NCBI GenBank assembly: GCA_028551475.1
Contig: CM052357.1
Coordinates: forward strand, 18,213,931-18,277,930
DNA length: 64,000 nucleotides
Origin: Casuarina equisetifolia
Lineage: Eukaryota; Streptophyta; Magnoliopsida; Fagales; Casuarinaceae
Direction of reading: 5' to 3'
Positions 12,780 through 25,409 of the stretch are shown one piece after another (the stretch's first letter is position 1; the number at the start of each line of letters is the position of its first letter). The notes under the pieces were generated by a model. The model ran no database searches. It saw only the letters and a program-made list of their open reading frames with translations, and was not told the DNA's origin. Both the position numbers and the translations under genes were made by a program.

Positions 12780-13510
12780 AAGATCAAACTTAATTAGGAT
12801 GAATAGTCAATTTTCTTATATGGCCAAATCATTATGCTTGGCTTTTTTATATGAAAGAATAAAATACATTACTTTCTCCCCCACCCAAATCTATGTTGCC
12901 ATTAACATCAAGGGGCTTTTTGCCAAGCCCACACTAGGCATTTGCCTATAACCCACCCCACCCTAAAGGATAGTAGTTGCAAGTACCATTAGGTAGGCCC
13001 ACTGCCTACCCCTTATTAGGGGATAATAGTTGCAAGCCCATTGGGTTAGGTCACGATTTGGCTTTAATACCACTTGTTATGGACTTGAGTTTTATCTCAA
13101 ATGTCAATTTCAATTGGAAAGAATAGCTCATTCTTTTATATGACTAGATCATCATACTTGCCTTTTTAATGTGAAAGAATGAATTTATTACATTTTTTCC
13201 CATCCAAATCCATATTAACCCCAATATGGTTAGGGCCCTCTGCTAACCCCACACTAGGGGTCTGCCTACTACCCATCCCACACTAAAGGATAATAGTCGT
13301 AAACACCATTAGATGAGCCCACTGCTTACCCTACACTAGTGGATAATAGTGCAAGCTCATCAAATCAAATCATAATTTGGCTTTGATACCACTTATCATG
13401 GAAATAGGTTTCATCTTAAAAGGTTAACCTTAATTGGGAGGAGTAGTTAGTTTCCTTATATGGTAGATCATCTTGCTTGCCTTTCTGGTATGGGAGAATA
13501 AAGTCCATTA
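12780..13510. repeat. About 320-bp tandem repeat, roughly 2.3 units
   Basis: Equivalent anchors of the form TTCTTATATGG...GATCAT...CTTGCC fall near 12813, 13130 and 13451, giving a period of about 317-321 bp. Each unit contains a phrase like GGATAATAG and a phrase like TTTGGCTTTGATACCACTT. Units have diverged visibly. No coding potential is seen. Confidence 0.75.
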
Positions 13511-14695
13511 CATATGTTCATTGTTGGATATATTAAAAAATTTAATGTTCAATTGGAAAATTAGTTTGTAAGTTAGAATAGTATTTGTTACAATTAACGT
13601 CATTAAGGGATGATATGTTTTCTGTATGAAATTTCTATCCTCAACACTTAAATCTTTGATTTAATGTTGAACTAAATGGAATAAATGATTTTGTTAGAAA
13701 ATCAATAGTCTCAAAATAAGGCTAAATTTGAAAATCAATTATAGATTGAAAATAGGTTTCAAGCATAAAACTAAAACAAAATTTGCATACCTAATTATGG
13801 CTAAATTTTGTATGATCTTTGGTTAAGATTTTACCATCTATTATTCTTATTATACTAGTCAATGAGAAGTAAGAAATCCAAAAAGAAATCAATGACAAGA
13901 ATGCTTAATGGTAAAGAGGACAATTTATGGAAAATGATATCTATTTAATGAACAAACTCATAAAATGTGATATTGTTTCACTAAATAGAGAAAAACATTG
14001 ATAATGGTGATATGACCGTTATGTTTATAATCTTCTCAAAGATTTACCATAAGCTTGATTTCAATACATATGAATTCCAATGCACATATAATGAGCTAGA
14101 GGGTAGACTTAAATGATTTAACTTATAATTTGCTAAATCAAATGGTCTTAACTTGTTACAATTTTATAAAATGCACTATGACCCACACTAACTATCATCA
14201 TACTCGTAATCAAGGGAAAAATCTATCTTATTCAACTAAACCAATATTGTTTACATCAATACACTTTTATAGAAGAATTAATTATTTCTCATTGATATAA
14301 ACTCATATTACATAACCTTACAAAATAAGCTAACAAATTTCCTATACATCAAATATACTTTAAGCACTCAAAGTTGAATGAATGTTTAAATAAATTATCT
14401 TTGACTTTAAATATCATTTAAAGGGAGAGACATTTTTTTTACATTTAAGTGAAGCGTGACAGTGTTTAGCATTACAACACTTAGTTTTATCTACTATTAA
14501 AGACCCAGTGCATGTGTTGAAATTCACCTTTGTAGTTTAAGATATGGATTGCTATAATTTTTTCTTAGAGGTAAAAGTTTTTGCTTGTTTTGGATGGTGT
14601 TTTTCTTTCCATTAAGGAATAGTACATGCATCCTTCATTTCATCAACACTTACTTTCATCAAAGCTAATATCTTCTTTTATGGCCTCAACATAAA
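13511..14695. other. A+T-rich stretch without recognisable gene
   Basis: There is no long open frame and no family motif. It ends exactly where the left LTR of the Gypsy remnant starts. Confidence 0.4.
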
Positions 14696-17600
14696 TGTTC
14701 CAGACTAGCAATATAGGTTGACAAAATGGCTTAATGAGTACAAGTTGGACATCCATCTGCTAGACTGATAGTACGAGCTGACAAATTGAGCTATGTAGTA
14801 TGGGTCTAGCCTGCTTAGTTTTCTTATTGTTGGGTTATCCACTTAGATGGTGCCTAGATTTTTTCTATTAATATTGCCTTGTATTTGAATGTTCTAGATT
14901 ATAACGATTCTTTTTAATGTGGAAAGTGTTATTGATATTATAATGACTCTGATATTTAATAAGACTATTAAATATGATTTCATACTTATGATTGTAATCT
15001 TAGTCTTAATACTATTGTCTATAGTTATGAAAGACAAGTGTCTTAATTCGATGAACTTAATTTGAATAATGGTAACATTTATACACATTTATGATTTCAC
15101 CATAAATGTATAACCGATATAGCATTGAATTCTCGAAAGAAAGTACTATATAAAAAGAGTCTCACATCTCCCTTCCTTACACAATTCACTTAAAATCTTC
15201 CTACTTTCAATACTTCCATTGTTCCTCAACTCTTTTTACATTTTTAAAACTAGCCCTCATGGTGATCCTAGTTTGCGGCTGACTCAATTTTGAGCTAAGA
15301 CCTAAATGCCAAACGAATTTCTCCAAGTCCATTACAAGTGGTATCAGAGCTTGACTCTTAAGGTAGGCTGAGTTCTTGAAATGACATTTAAAGGTGTGGG
15401 AGAGTTCTAACACCAACTCCAAGTAAAGAGAAAGAGGACACAAGCTGAAACAATGGTGTCCATAGAGGAAAGGCTTAGTACTCAGGAAAATTAACAAGCT
15501 CACACTGAGGAGCAGGTGGTTGAGTTGAAAGGACTTGTTGAGCAATTCCAATAGTTGAAAGGAGTCGTGGAACAACTCCAAGCGAAGCTTGCTTTTGCTA
15601 TTGTCCTTTATAGAGATATCCCTAAGCTAACAAGCTATGGTAGGAAATAAGATGCAATAAAAAATGGAAGACTTCTTATGGCATATGGAGTAATATTTGA
15701 ATATGACTTGCATTACCAATGATTATATGAAGGTACAAAGTGCCTCCTATTATCTCACTCATAATGCTAATATATGGTAGCGTATGAGATGTCAAGAGGC
15801 ATAAATAAGGAGGACTCAATTAGAACATATAAGGCGTTTAAGAAGATGGTAAAGAAGCAGTTCCTTTCTAAGAATGTGGACCAAAGGGCTCATGAGATAC
15901 CGAGGGACATGAGGCATACAACCACTTTAAGAGCTTATATGCAAGCATTTACAAATGCAACGTTTTACCTTAAGGATGTGTCTAAGAAGATGCTTTTGTT
16001 CTTCTTCGTGAGTGGTTTTCAAAAGTGGGCAAAAAATGAAGTTAAGAAGTGTGAGGTAACTATATTAAGCCATGCTATCTCAATTGTTGAATCCTTGATG
16101 TATTGCAAGCAAAATGAATCTTCATCCAATCCACCTTCTCAAATTGAAAGTTTAGAAGGAAAAGGAGAAAGTTAACCCCCATTTCATCTTAATGTAGGCA
16201 CTAGACCATCCTTTCACTGTGATGGTGATAAAGGTAGTAAACCATCCTTCCATCGAGATGGTGACAAAAGACAAGGTGAACCTTGTTGTTTCATTTGTAA
16301 GGGCCCACATTACATGAAAGATTGTCTCAAAAAAGGTTCCTTTCATGCTATGGAAAGAGCCAATGCCAAATGAAAGTCTTGAAACAGCATATGGCAACTC
16401 TCCAATTGCTCAATTCGATGGAAGGTAAAAATCCTAAGCTAGCTGCAAATGCTTTGATGTATATTGAACTTGTAGTCAGTGGTAAAGATACAAAAGTTAT
16501 GTTAGATTCAGGTTCAACTCACAATTTCATCACACCTCGAGAAGCCAAGAGATTGGGCCTCATGATGAAGCAAGATGTTGGGTTGTTGAAGATAGTGGAC
16601 AACATCCCTTGGCTAATACATGGGGTTGCCCATGGAGCAAACCTACATGTTAGGAGATGGACGAAAAAAGTGGATCTTACAATAGTTTCAACAGGTAACT
16701 ATAAATTAATCCTCACATTAAATTTTCTACATGTAGCTCATGCTTTCATTTATCCTTCACATAGTCACTTGTATATCCTTGTAGGAGATATGTCATGCAT
16801 GATCACTACAAAGACCATGGGTCACATGCAATAAATACTTTCTATGATCGAACTAAAAGAAAGTATACCAAAGGGAAAAGAGATCTTAAAGAAAGATCTC
16901 CTTGACAAAGATGTAAAATTGCCCAAGGTCCAAAAGCAACTACCCTTGAGAAGGGAAATTGATAAAGTAGTAGAGTTTGAGTTAAGAATAAAAACCCCAA
17001 CTACAATGAAGGATGGAAACTTTACTATAAAGATGATTATGTTGAAGTTTGCCTATAAACGTATAGGAAATGATGGATTGTGTAAGTTGTTGAAGGCTCA
17101 TCTAAAATTGATGGCCTTTTTGAAGAAAAAAGGCAAAACTAATGCTAGATGATTGAACCTTTTGGAAGAAAAGAGTTCATATGAGACAATAACTTATGAT
17201 GAAGTGGAATAGGTTACCCAATAGTAAAGTTAATACTAGAATTTGAAGTAGATGTTCAACAGATTGAACTATCTCATCTAAGAGTCATGTGGCAATGAGG
17301 TGAGTGAGTCTAAAGGAGATCTTTAATAGATGCTCATCAAAGTGTTATGCAACAATGAGGTGAATGTTGTTAAATCAAGCACAATGACAATTCTTGATCT
17401 ATTGACAAGTATTTGGAGGTAGTGAGGGTGTTGTCAAGTTAGGTGGGGGAGGATGTGCCATACCAATAGTACGAGCCAATGATCAAGCTATTTAAGTATA
17501 AGTTGGACTTCTATGCATTGTATGAGCCCATAATTGTGCTGTACGAATTGGCTTCTAGACTGGTGTTACGGGTCAATGGACTATGTTCGACGAGTTTAGC

Positions 17601-19323
17601 CCCAATTACCACCTAGCAACGAAGGCATCACTAAATTAGGTATGGGAGAATGTTCTAGACTAATAAGACGGGTTGACAAAATGGCTAAATGAGTACGGGT
17701 TAGACATCCATGTGCTGGATTGATAGTATGGGCTAATGGACCAAGTTGTGCAGTACTAGTCTAGCTTGCTTAGTTTTCTTGTTATTAGGTCATCCACTTA
17801 GGTGGTGCCTAGATGTTTTCTATTAATATTGTCTTGTATTTGAATGTTTTAAATTGTAACAATTCTCTTTAATGTGAGAAGGTTATTGATATTGTAATGA
17901 CTTTAATATTTAATAAGACTACTGTTCGGTGAAATCTAAATGCAAGTGAACATGTCGAACAAGTAATATAATGATAAGAAAGATATTGTCCACAGAGATT
18001 GGTGATTACTAGACCAACTAATTACTAACGGTGAATAACTCCTAGAATTTATCTAGCAAACCAAATTGATGGATGATAGATTAACTAACTAAGTCTAAGA
18101 AAACTTAATAAAAGAAATATGTTAGAGCATATGACTTCACCATAATTACTAGGTACTAATATTGATATTTATGCTTGCAAGAGAGATAATATCTATGTGA
18201 TGGCGGAATTTCCTAATTTATTTACTATCCTATGTCTAGGTATAGCAAACCTACTTAGTTCATTAATTCACTATATCTCTATATGTGAATTGAAACAAAG
18301 CAAATGCATTAGGATCTATGAATATTTCCAGTTTACACCAAAAGCCACACAAACAATATGGTATATGTCTATCTATATTTAATTTATGGTTACATATTAT
18401 AAGAAGCAACTACATGTTATTTCTTGTCGGTCTTTAACATGCAAATCAAGTCATCTAAGTGGTAGCTAATCACCTAAAAGCATTAAATTCCGTAATATGT
18501 AACTTCACATAAATAAAATATCTTGCAAAACATAATAATCATAAGATTCATACCATCATAATTAGGTTACATCGTAGCTCTAACAAAAATAAACTAAAAC
18601 ATAAAGAAATAATGAGGAAGAATGGTAATAAGAAATAAAGAAGACATCTTGAATCCAAGAACAAGAAGTCTGTCACCCTTTTTGTCTTCTCTTCAAGAAA
18701 ACCTTGAATTCTTGGCTTCTTTCTTGAGTTGTGCTCAATTTCCTTCTCTCTCTTTTGCCTCTTCTCTTCTCTTAAATAGGGTTTATGTTTAGACCTATCT
18801 CCTATCCTAGTAAAATTGGGTTTTAGAGACCTAAAATAATTGGGTTTTGAACTCCTAAATTAATTGAGACTTGAATTCCTAACATGACTGGGTTTTCTAT
18901 TTAAATAGAAAATCCAATAACAATAGAAAATCTAATAACAATTATTCAAAGCCCAAGCCCATCTTGACTCTCTTGATCTTGATATTACAATTTTGCCACA
19001 CAATAAGCATAAGGTTCTCCATGTTCATTCCTTTTCTCCTTGCCTCCTTGTGCTACAAAAACAAGACAAATTTAAATAAATAAGAGGAGTTCAAATATTT
19101 TCTCATAAGCATTGTATTATTTATTGCCTAAAAAATAGATAAAATAACTCTATAAAAATAGAGTTATCAACTACTATTAGGATTTCATATTTATTGTTGT
19201 AATGTTAGTCTTAATACTATTGCCTACGGTTATGAAAGATAAATGTCTTGATTTGATGAACCTAATTCAACTAATGTTAACCGTTCACACACATTTATGA
19301 TTCTGCCATGAATGTGTAACTAA
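14696..19323 (+). mobile_element. Ty3/Gypsy LTR retrotransposon remnant
   Basis: The left LTR is 14696-15336 (starts TGTTCCAGAC, ends ATTACA). It is followed at once by a tRNA-iMet primer site (TGGTATCAGAGC, 15340-15351). Recognised parts are a gag-like region (about 15420-16180), a retropepsin-type protease region with DSGSTHNF (about 16430-16620), and a short stretch resembling the entry to the RT domain (about 16900-17010). A purine-rich tract precedes the right LTR, which begins at 17651 with TGTTCTAGAC and runs into the boundary near 19323. The right LTR carries a solo R1 LTR insertion. LTR divergence by eye is above 10 percent, so the element is old. It is broken and clearly inactive. 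Confidence 0.85.
17923..19169. mobile_element. Complete R1-family solo LTR inside the Gypsy LTR
   Basis: The unit is 1247 bp, begins TGTTCGGTGAAAT and ends GAGTTATCA, with TG...CA ends. A perfect 5-bp target duplication, ACTAC, lies at 17918-17922 and 19170-19174. The host Gypsy LTR resumes collinearly on the far side. It is the best-bounded R1 member in the window and serves as reference for the copies at 6461-8926, 6619-7850 and 43186-44110. No internal coding region is present. Confidence 0.9.
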
Positions 19324-19690
19324 TGTATGGTAGAATCCAAGAGCGGAATATGGTCTCTTCTTCAGAATTTCATGTAGGTGCTGGAAATGATTTTGTTGCA
19401 TCCGTGAAGCCAATAGTGAAAATTGAGAAGCATATATCACAGTCAAACACAACAAAAGAAGATGGTTTTGGCTCTGCACCAGTCAAATTCAGGAGCATAT
19501 ATCACACTCTTTTGTCTGCATTCTCTCCTAAAATGATAGACAGTGACATGCATTTGGTGTCCTCCAAAGCAAAAGTTTGCAATTATACGAAGGGTAGATG
19601 GTTTGCAGACAAAAGAGTGACGCTAAAGGAGAGAAAAATGGTCTTCTGGGACCATAGAGAATGGAGATTTAGTGTCTTTTATCAATTCCT
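19324..19690 (+). pseudogene. Inverted 5' fragment of a TBL (trichome-birefringence-like) gene
   Basis: The plus strand matches the reverse complement of 26270-26470 and 26190-26280. It encodes a start of the TBL/PMR5N region with the motif CNYTKGRW, where the family has C(D/N)..KG.WV.D. The family acts in the Golgi as polysaccharide O-acetyltransferases or esterases. This copy stops resembling TBL soon after the motif and lies tail-to-tail with the TBL 3' end at 19691-19908. The left edge abuts the Gypsy LTR. It is a gene fragment without a catalytic domain and is not expected to be functional. The boundary near 19690 is approximate. Confidence 0.7.
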
Positions 19691-19908
19691 ATTAACTAGG
19701 CAGAGTTTATATTTGTGCAACAAGGAGCTCATCCATGTGTCTGGAACGCCGTGTAGGCACCAGTGTAAGCAATCGCTAACGCCAGGAGTTCTTCTTCCAC
19801 TGTAATGGGATATGTGGCCTTCATATCCCATTTATATCCAAAATCTCTACTCCTGTACCGTTTGCAGCACCCTCAACAACTGGATCACTTGACCTATCTT
19901 GCACTAAC
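19691..19908 (-). pseudogene. 3' part of the split TBL gene (C-terminal D-x-x-H region)
   Basis: The minus strand encodes the TBL C-terminus: an LxD(I)-type strand followed by the family signature D-C-L-H-W-C...P-D-T-W (about 19733-19778). D-x-x-H supplies the catalytic Asp and His in TBL acyltransferases. It is the downstream continuation of 25410-26520, separated from it by the Copia element at 19909-25409. The frame is not clean throughout: a stop falls shortly after the post-insertion segment in one reading. This is a remnant of a host gene rather than a usable 3' end. Confidence 0.75.
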
Positions 19909-20599
19909 TGAAGGGAAAAATGATGTATAAAGTTTCTCACTTTGATTGAACCTATGAGAAAATACTAAAACACCAACGATGTATTTGAATCACAAGTAAA
20001 ATAAGCAAATCACAATCAACACAAAAGAATTTCTACGTGAAAAAACTCCTCTAATGTGAAGGATAAAAAACCACGGGACCGATCACGGAGTCCACCCAAA
20101 TCTCCACTATATCAATCGTTAGGTTACAACCCAATCAAGTCCTTAACAATAGCAACAGGACTAAGATTCACTGATTCAACAATAATAGAATCACCAATAA
20201 ATAGAGAAGAAACAAGTTGTAAACAACAACTTAACCAAGAAAAAGTTGGAGAAATATCACCCAGATTTTAGACCACAATCTGCTGACTTCAAGAGCTCCA
20301 AACAACGATCCAACCGTTCACAATGAAGAACACCCAATCCCAAACCTGCTGACAAAAATTCAGCTCAATCGGACCACGGATCGACCTTGATCAGCCGTTT
20401 GATCAACTGCTGCGCAGGGCCTCTAATTCCTGCGAAATTCTGCTCTTTTATTTTCTCTCACTTTTTTTTTTCTTTTGACGGCCACTCACCTCTTCTCTTA
20501 AAGAAAAAAATCCTATATTTTCCTTTTAAACCTTAGGGCCACATTATCCTAATTGGACCCAATAATAAGTCCCCGAATATGGGCTGGCCCAACCCAACA
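19909..20599 (-). repeat. 3' LTR of the Tnt1-like Copia element
   Basis: This 691-bp LTR begins TGAAGGGAAAAA and ends CCCAACA on the plus strand. It is the 3' LTR because the element runs on the minus strand and the polypurine tract adjoins its right edge. It pairs with 24721-25409. Confidence 0.92.
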
Positions 20600-23500
20600 A
20601 TTCTCCCCCTCTAGCCCAAATGAGGGAGATTCCATATGTCCATTTCTCAAGCACAATCCAAACCGGCCTCATGCCGACAAAACTCAAACTTTTCTCGCCA
20701 TAGAGCCTTTGTCATCATATCAGAACCATTATCCTTAGTATGTACCTTTTCAAGTGCAACCTCTTTAGTTTCCATGATATCTCGTATCCAATAATACCTT
20801 ACATCGATATGCTTTGATCTTTGATGAAACGTAGAGTTCTTAGTAAGACATATAGCACTTTGACTATCACAAAATAACACATACCTTTCTTGCACAAAAC
20901 CAAGTTCTTTTATGAATTTCTTCATCCAAAGCAACTCTTTACATGCTTCTGTTGTTACAATAAATTTTGCTTCCGTTGTAGATAGAGCAATACATTTTTG
21001 TAATCTTGATTGCCATGCCACAGCTCCCCCTGAAAACTTAATCAAGTAGCCTGAAGTAGATCTTCTATTATCAATATCTCCTGCCATATCAGAATCTGTA
21101 TATCCCACAAGAATAGGCTTATCACTCCCAAATGAAAGTTTCAAACTAGAAGTGCCTCGAAGATACCTTAGAATCCACTTCACTGCATTCCAATGTTCTC
21201 TTCCAGGATTAGAAGTAAATCTGCTAACTACTCCAACTGCATGAGCTATATCTGGCCTTGTACAAATCATTGCATACATTAAACAACCAACAGCCGAAGC
21301 ATAAGGAACTCTTTCCATATCTTTTCTGTCTTCCTCATCTACAGGACATTGTTTCTTACTAAGCTTAAAGTGTGTAGCAAGAGGCGTGCTCACCACTTTA
21401 GCTTTGTCCATACAAAACCTCTGAAGCACTTTCTTGATATACTCTTCTTGAGACAACCACAACTTCTTGGCTTTTCTGTCACGACTAACTCTCATACCAA
21501 GAATTTGCTTCACTAAGCCTAAGTCTTTCATTGAGAATGACTTAACTCCTACTTCAACTTTTCAATTCTTACAGCATTTTTACCAACTATAAGCATGTTA
21601 TCTACATAAAGTAGTAGAATGATAAAATCATCATCTGAGAACTTTTGCACAAACACACAATGATTAGAATTTGTCTTCTTATAGGCTTACTCCCCCATAA
21701 AAGACTCAAATTTTTGATACCATTGTCTCGGTGCCTGTTTTAAGCTATATAAACTTTTCTTTAGCTTGCAAACATAGTTCTCTTTACCTTTTTCTTTAAA
21801 ACCCTCTGGTTGCTCCATATAAATTTCTTCATTTAGGTCACCATGAAGAAAAGCAGTCTTTACATCCATTTGCTCAATTTTAAGATCAAGACTGGCAGCC
21901 AATCCCAAAACCACTCGAATTGAGGACATTTTCACAACAGGTAAGAAAATCTCATCATAATCAATTCCCTTTTCCTGACTGAAACCTTTAACAACTAGTC
22001 TGGCTTTGTATCGGGGTTGTGAAGAATTTTCATCATGCTTCAATCTATAAATCCAACGATTCTTCAAAGCTTTCTTGCCCTTAGGCAATGTCACCAACTC
22101 AAATGTTTGATTATCATGCAAAGATTTCAACTCATCTTGCATTGCATCAACCCATTTTTTCTTATCCACATCCTCTGCTGCTTCTTCAAAGCTCTCAGGC
22201 TCACTTGCATCAGTCAACAATACATACTCCTCGGTGGAGTATCTAAAGGATGGATGGCGACCTCTAGTAGACCTCCTCAATGGTGGAACTGAAGATGGAT
22301 TCTGCTGAACATCAATAACATTATCTGTCTGAGTGTCACTATTATCTACAACCTATTGGTCATTCTGAACCTGATCCTGAACATCATGCTAAATATCACT
22401 CTCATCTTGTTCTGGTAATTATCGCTGTAAATCATTTGAAGGAATTAGATCAATATCAATACCAATCTTAGAGCCTCGTGACATATTTTTCTTGCTCTGG
22501 CCAATATCTGTCATATTTTGATTCTCAAAAAATACAACATCACGACTCCTCACAATTTTCTTCACAGCTGGATCATAACACCTGTAGCCAAATTCATCAG
22601 AACCATAACCAAGAAATATACATTCTCGTGTCTTGACATCTAACTTAGACCTCTCATCCTTTGGAATATGAACAAATGTTTTGCAACCAAATACTCTTAG
22701 ATGGTTATAGGAAACATCCTTGCCAAACCAAACTCTATCTGGCACATCACCATCTAAAGCAACAGTTGGAGATAGATTGATAACATAAGCTGCTGTAAGT
22801 AATGCCTCACCCCAAAATGTCTTTGGCAAGTTAGCATTTGAAATCATGCATCTAACTCTCTCAACCAATGTCCTGTTCATTCGTTCCGCTATACCATTCA
22901 ACTGAGGTGTTTTTGGAGGTGTCTTCTGATGTCGAATACCATGTTGCCTACAATACTCATCAAATGGTCCAATGTACTCACCACCATTGTCTGATCGAAT
23001 GCATTTCAACTTCTTTCCAGTTTACCGCTCTACTGAAACTTGAAACTGCTTAAACACATCTAGCACTTGATCTTTTGACATCAAAACATAAACCCAAACC
23101 TTTCTTGAGTAGTCATTAATAAAGGTCACAAAGTAGGATGCTCCACCAAGCATCCTCGGGTTAACTGGGCCACAAACATCTGAGTGTACTAACTCCAATA
23201 AATCTGATTTTCTTGAAGGAGGGTGACTATAGAATGAAACTCTTTTATGTTTTCCAGCTAAACAATGTGCACACTTCTCAAGTTTTGCACTCTTAATCCC
23301 AGATAACAAGTTCTTCTTTGCCAACATATTCATACCCTTCTCACTCATGTGACTTAATCTTTTGTGCCGTAAAGCACTTGCATTCTTATCTTCCACTACA
23401 TTACAAATGTTCTTGGAAATCTTGGCCTGAAATAAATACAAAGAAGACTCTTTCTTGCCTCTAGCAATAACTAATGAACCCTTAGTAAGTTTCCATTGTC

Positions 23501-24720
23501 CATTATTGAAGATATTGCAAAAACCTTCATCATCAAGTTGTCCGGTAGAAATCAAATTCAAGCGAATTTCTGGTACATGTCTAACATTCTTGAGAACCAA
23601 CTTGGATCTATTACGAGTCTCTAAGCATACATCTCCCATACCTGCAACTTTAGCCAAGCAATCATTACCCATCTTCAATGTGCCAAAGTTTCCAAGAGTA
23701 TAAGAAGTAAAGAACTCCCTCTTGGAAGTAATATAAAGAGAAGCACCACTATCAATTACCCAACTTGTCTCATTGCTTGCAAAATTTACATTATCATCAT
23801 AGCACACAATAACAAGTTCATTAGTAGCTGCTGCAACTCGATCATTATCATTGTTGTCCTTCTTCTCCTCACTTTCATTAACTTTCTTCTTTTCATTTCT
23901 ACCTTTACCATTTTTCTTTTCATTTTTCAGCTGGAAGCAATTTTTCTTGATATGACCCATCTTGCCACAATGATGGCACTCCACATTTTTATGCCATGAT
24001 CTAGACTTACTTCGACTTTTGTTATAACCTCTCGGACCTCTACTATGACTTCTCCCCCTATTTTCAACAACCAAAGCTTCAGAATGAGACAAAGAACCCT
24101 GACTCTTTCTTCTCATCTCTTCATTCAAAATACTAGTCTTGGCAAAATCCATAGTGACAATACCATCGGGAGCAGAGTTACTCACTGACATACGAAATGT
24201 TTCCCAAGATTCTGGTAAAGTACCAAGTAACCAAAGTTCTTATACTTCATCTTCAAACTTCATATTCATGCCTGAAAGTTGATCTAACATTCCCTGAAAC
24301 TCATTCAAATGATCAGATATGGATTGCCTATCTTTGTATTTCAAGCTAATAAGTTGTTTCATCAAATACATCTTATTATTTCCAGTCTTTCGAGCATACA
24401 AAGATTCAAGTTTGTTCCATAGAGTCCGAGCATGTGTTTCTTTACTAATGTGATTCAAAACATTCTCATCTACAAATTGTCGAATGAACCCGCATACAAT
24501 TTTATGCTCAAGAGTCCAATCGGCCTCACTCATGTTATCTGGTCTAGTTTCACTAAACACCGGTAAGTGCCAACGTTTCACATAAAGCAAATCTTCCATC
24601 TTACCCTTCCAAACATGATAGTTTCTTCCATTCAAACTAATCATCCTGTTAGTACTTAGTTCCATCGTTCAATCAAATCCAAAGATAAAACAACCACAAC
24701 CTAAGCTCTTGATACCACTC

Positions 24721-25409
24721 TGAAGGGAAAAACGACGTATAAAGTTTCCCACTTTGATTGAACCTATGAGAAAATACTAAAACACCAACGATGTATTTGA
24801 ATCACAAGTAAAATAAGCAAATCACAATCATCACAAAAGAATTTCTACGTGGAAAAACTCCTCCAATGTGAAGGATAAAAAACCACGGGACCGATCATGA
24901 AGTCCACCCAAATCTCCACTATATCAATCGTTAGGTTACAACCTAATCAAGTCCTTAACAATAGCAACAAGACTAAGATTTACTGATTCAACAATAATAG
25001 AATCACCAATAAATAGTGAAAAAACAAGTTGTAAACAACAACTTAACCAAGAAAAAGTTGGAGAAATATCACCCAGATTTTAGACCACAATCTGCTGACT
25101 TCAAAAGCTCCAAACAACGATCCAACCGTTCACAATGAAGAACACCCAATCCCGAACCTGCTGACAAAAATTCAACTCAATCGGACCACGGATCGACCTT
25201 GATCAGACGTTTGATCAACTGCTGCACAGGGCCTCTAATTCCTGCGAAATTCTGCTCTTTTATTTTCTCTCACTTTTTTTTTCTTTTGACGGCCACTCAC
25301 CTCTTCTCTTAAAGAAAAAACCTTATATTTTTCTTTTAAACCTTAGGGCCACATTACCCTAATTGGACCCAATAATAAGTCCCCGAATATGGGCTAGACC
25401 AACCCAACA
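24721..25409 (-). repeat. 5' LTR of the Tnt1-like Copia element
   Basis: This 689-bp LTR is next to the primer-binding site at 24705-24717. It differs from the partner LTR at roughly 20 positions by eye. Confidence 0.92.

Larger units (their letters stand above)
19909..25409 (-). mobile_element. Copia retrotransposon of Tnt1/Tork type inserted in a TBL gene
   Basis: This is a 5.5-kb element on the minus strand with TG...CA LTRs and a perfect 5-bp target duplication CTAAC (19904-19908 and 25410-25414). The primer site resembles tRNA-iMet (24705-24717) and the polypurine tract is at 20600-20615. Parts in order along the minus strand are: gag (about 24240-24665, continuing past 24100) with a CCHC knuckle (C-H-H-C near 23940-23970), protease (DSGAS near 23745), GAG-preintegrase and integrase (about 22450-23400), reverse transcriptase (about 21540-22220), and RNase H (about 20650-21200). 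Gag resembles the Tnt1 type. The two LTRs are about 97 percent identical by eye, which suggests an age of a few million years at most. It looks nearly complete in layout but is broken in about four or five places. Confidence 0.92.
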
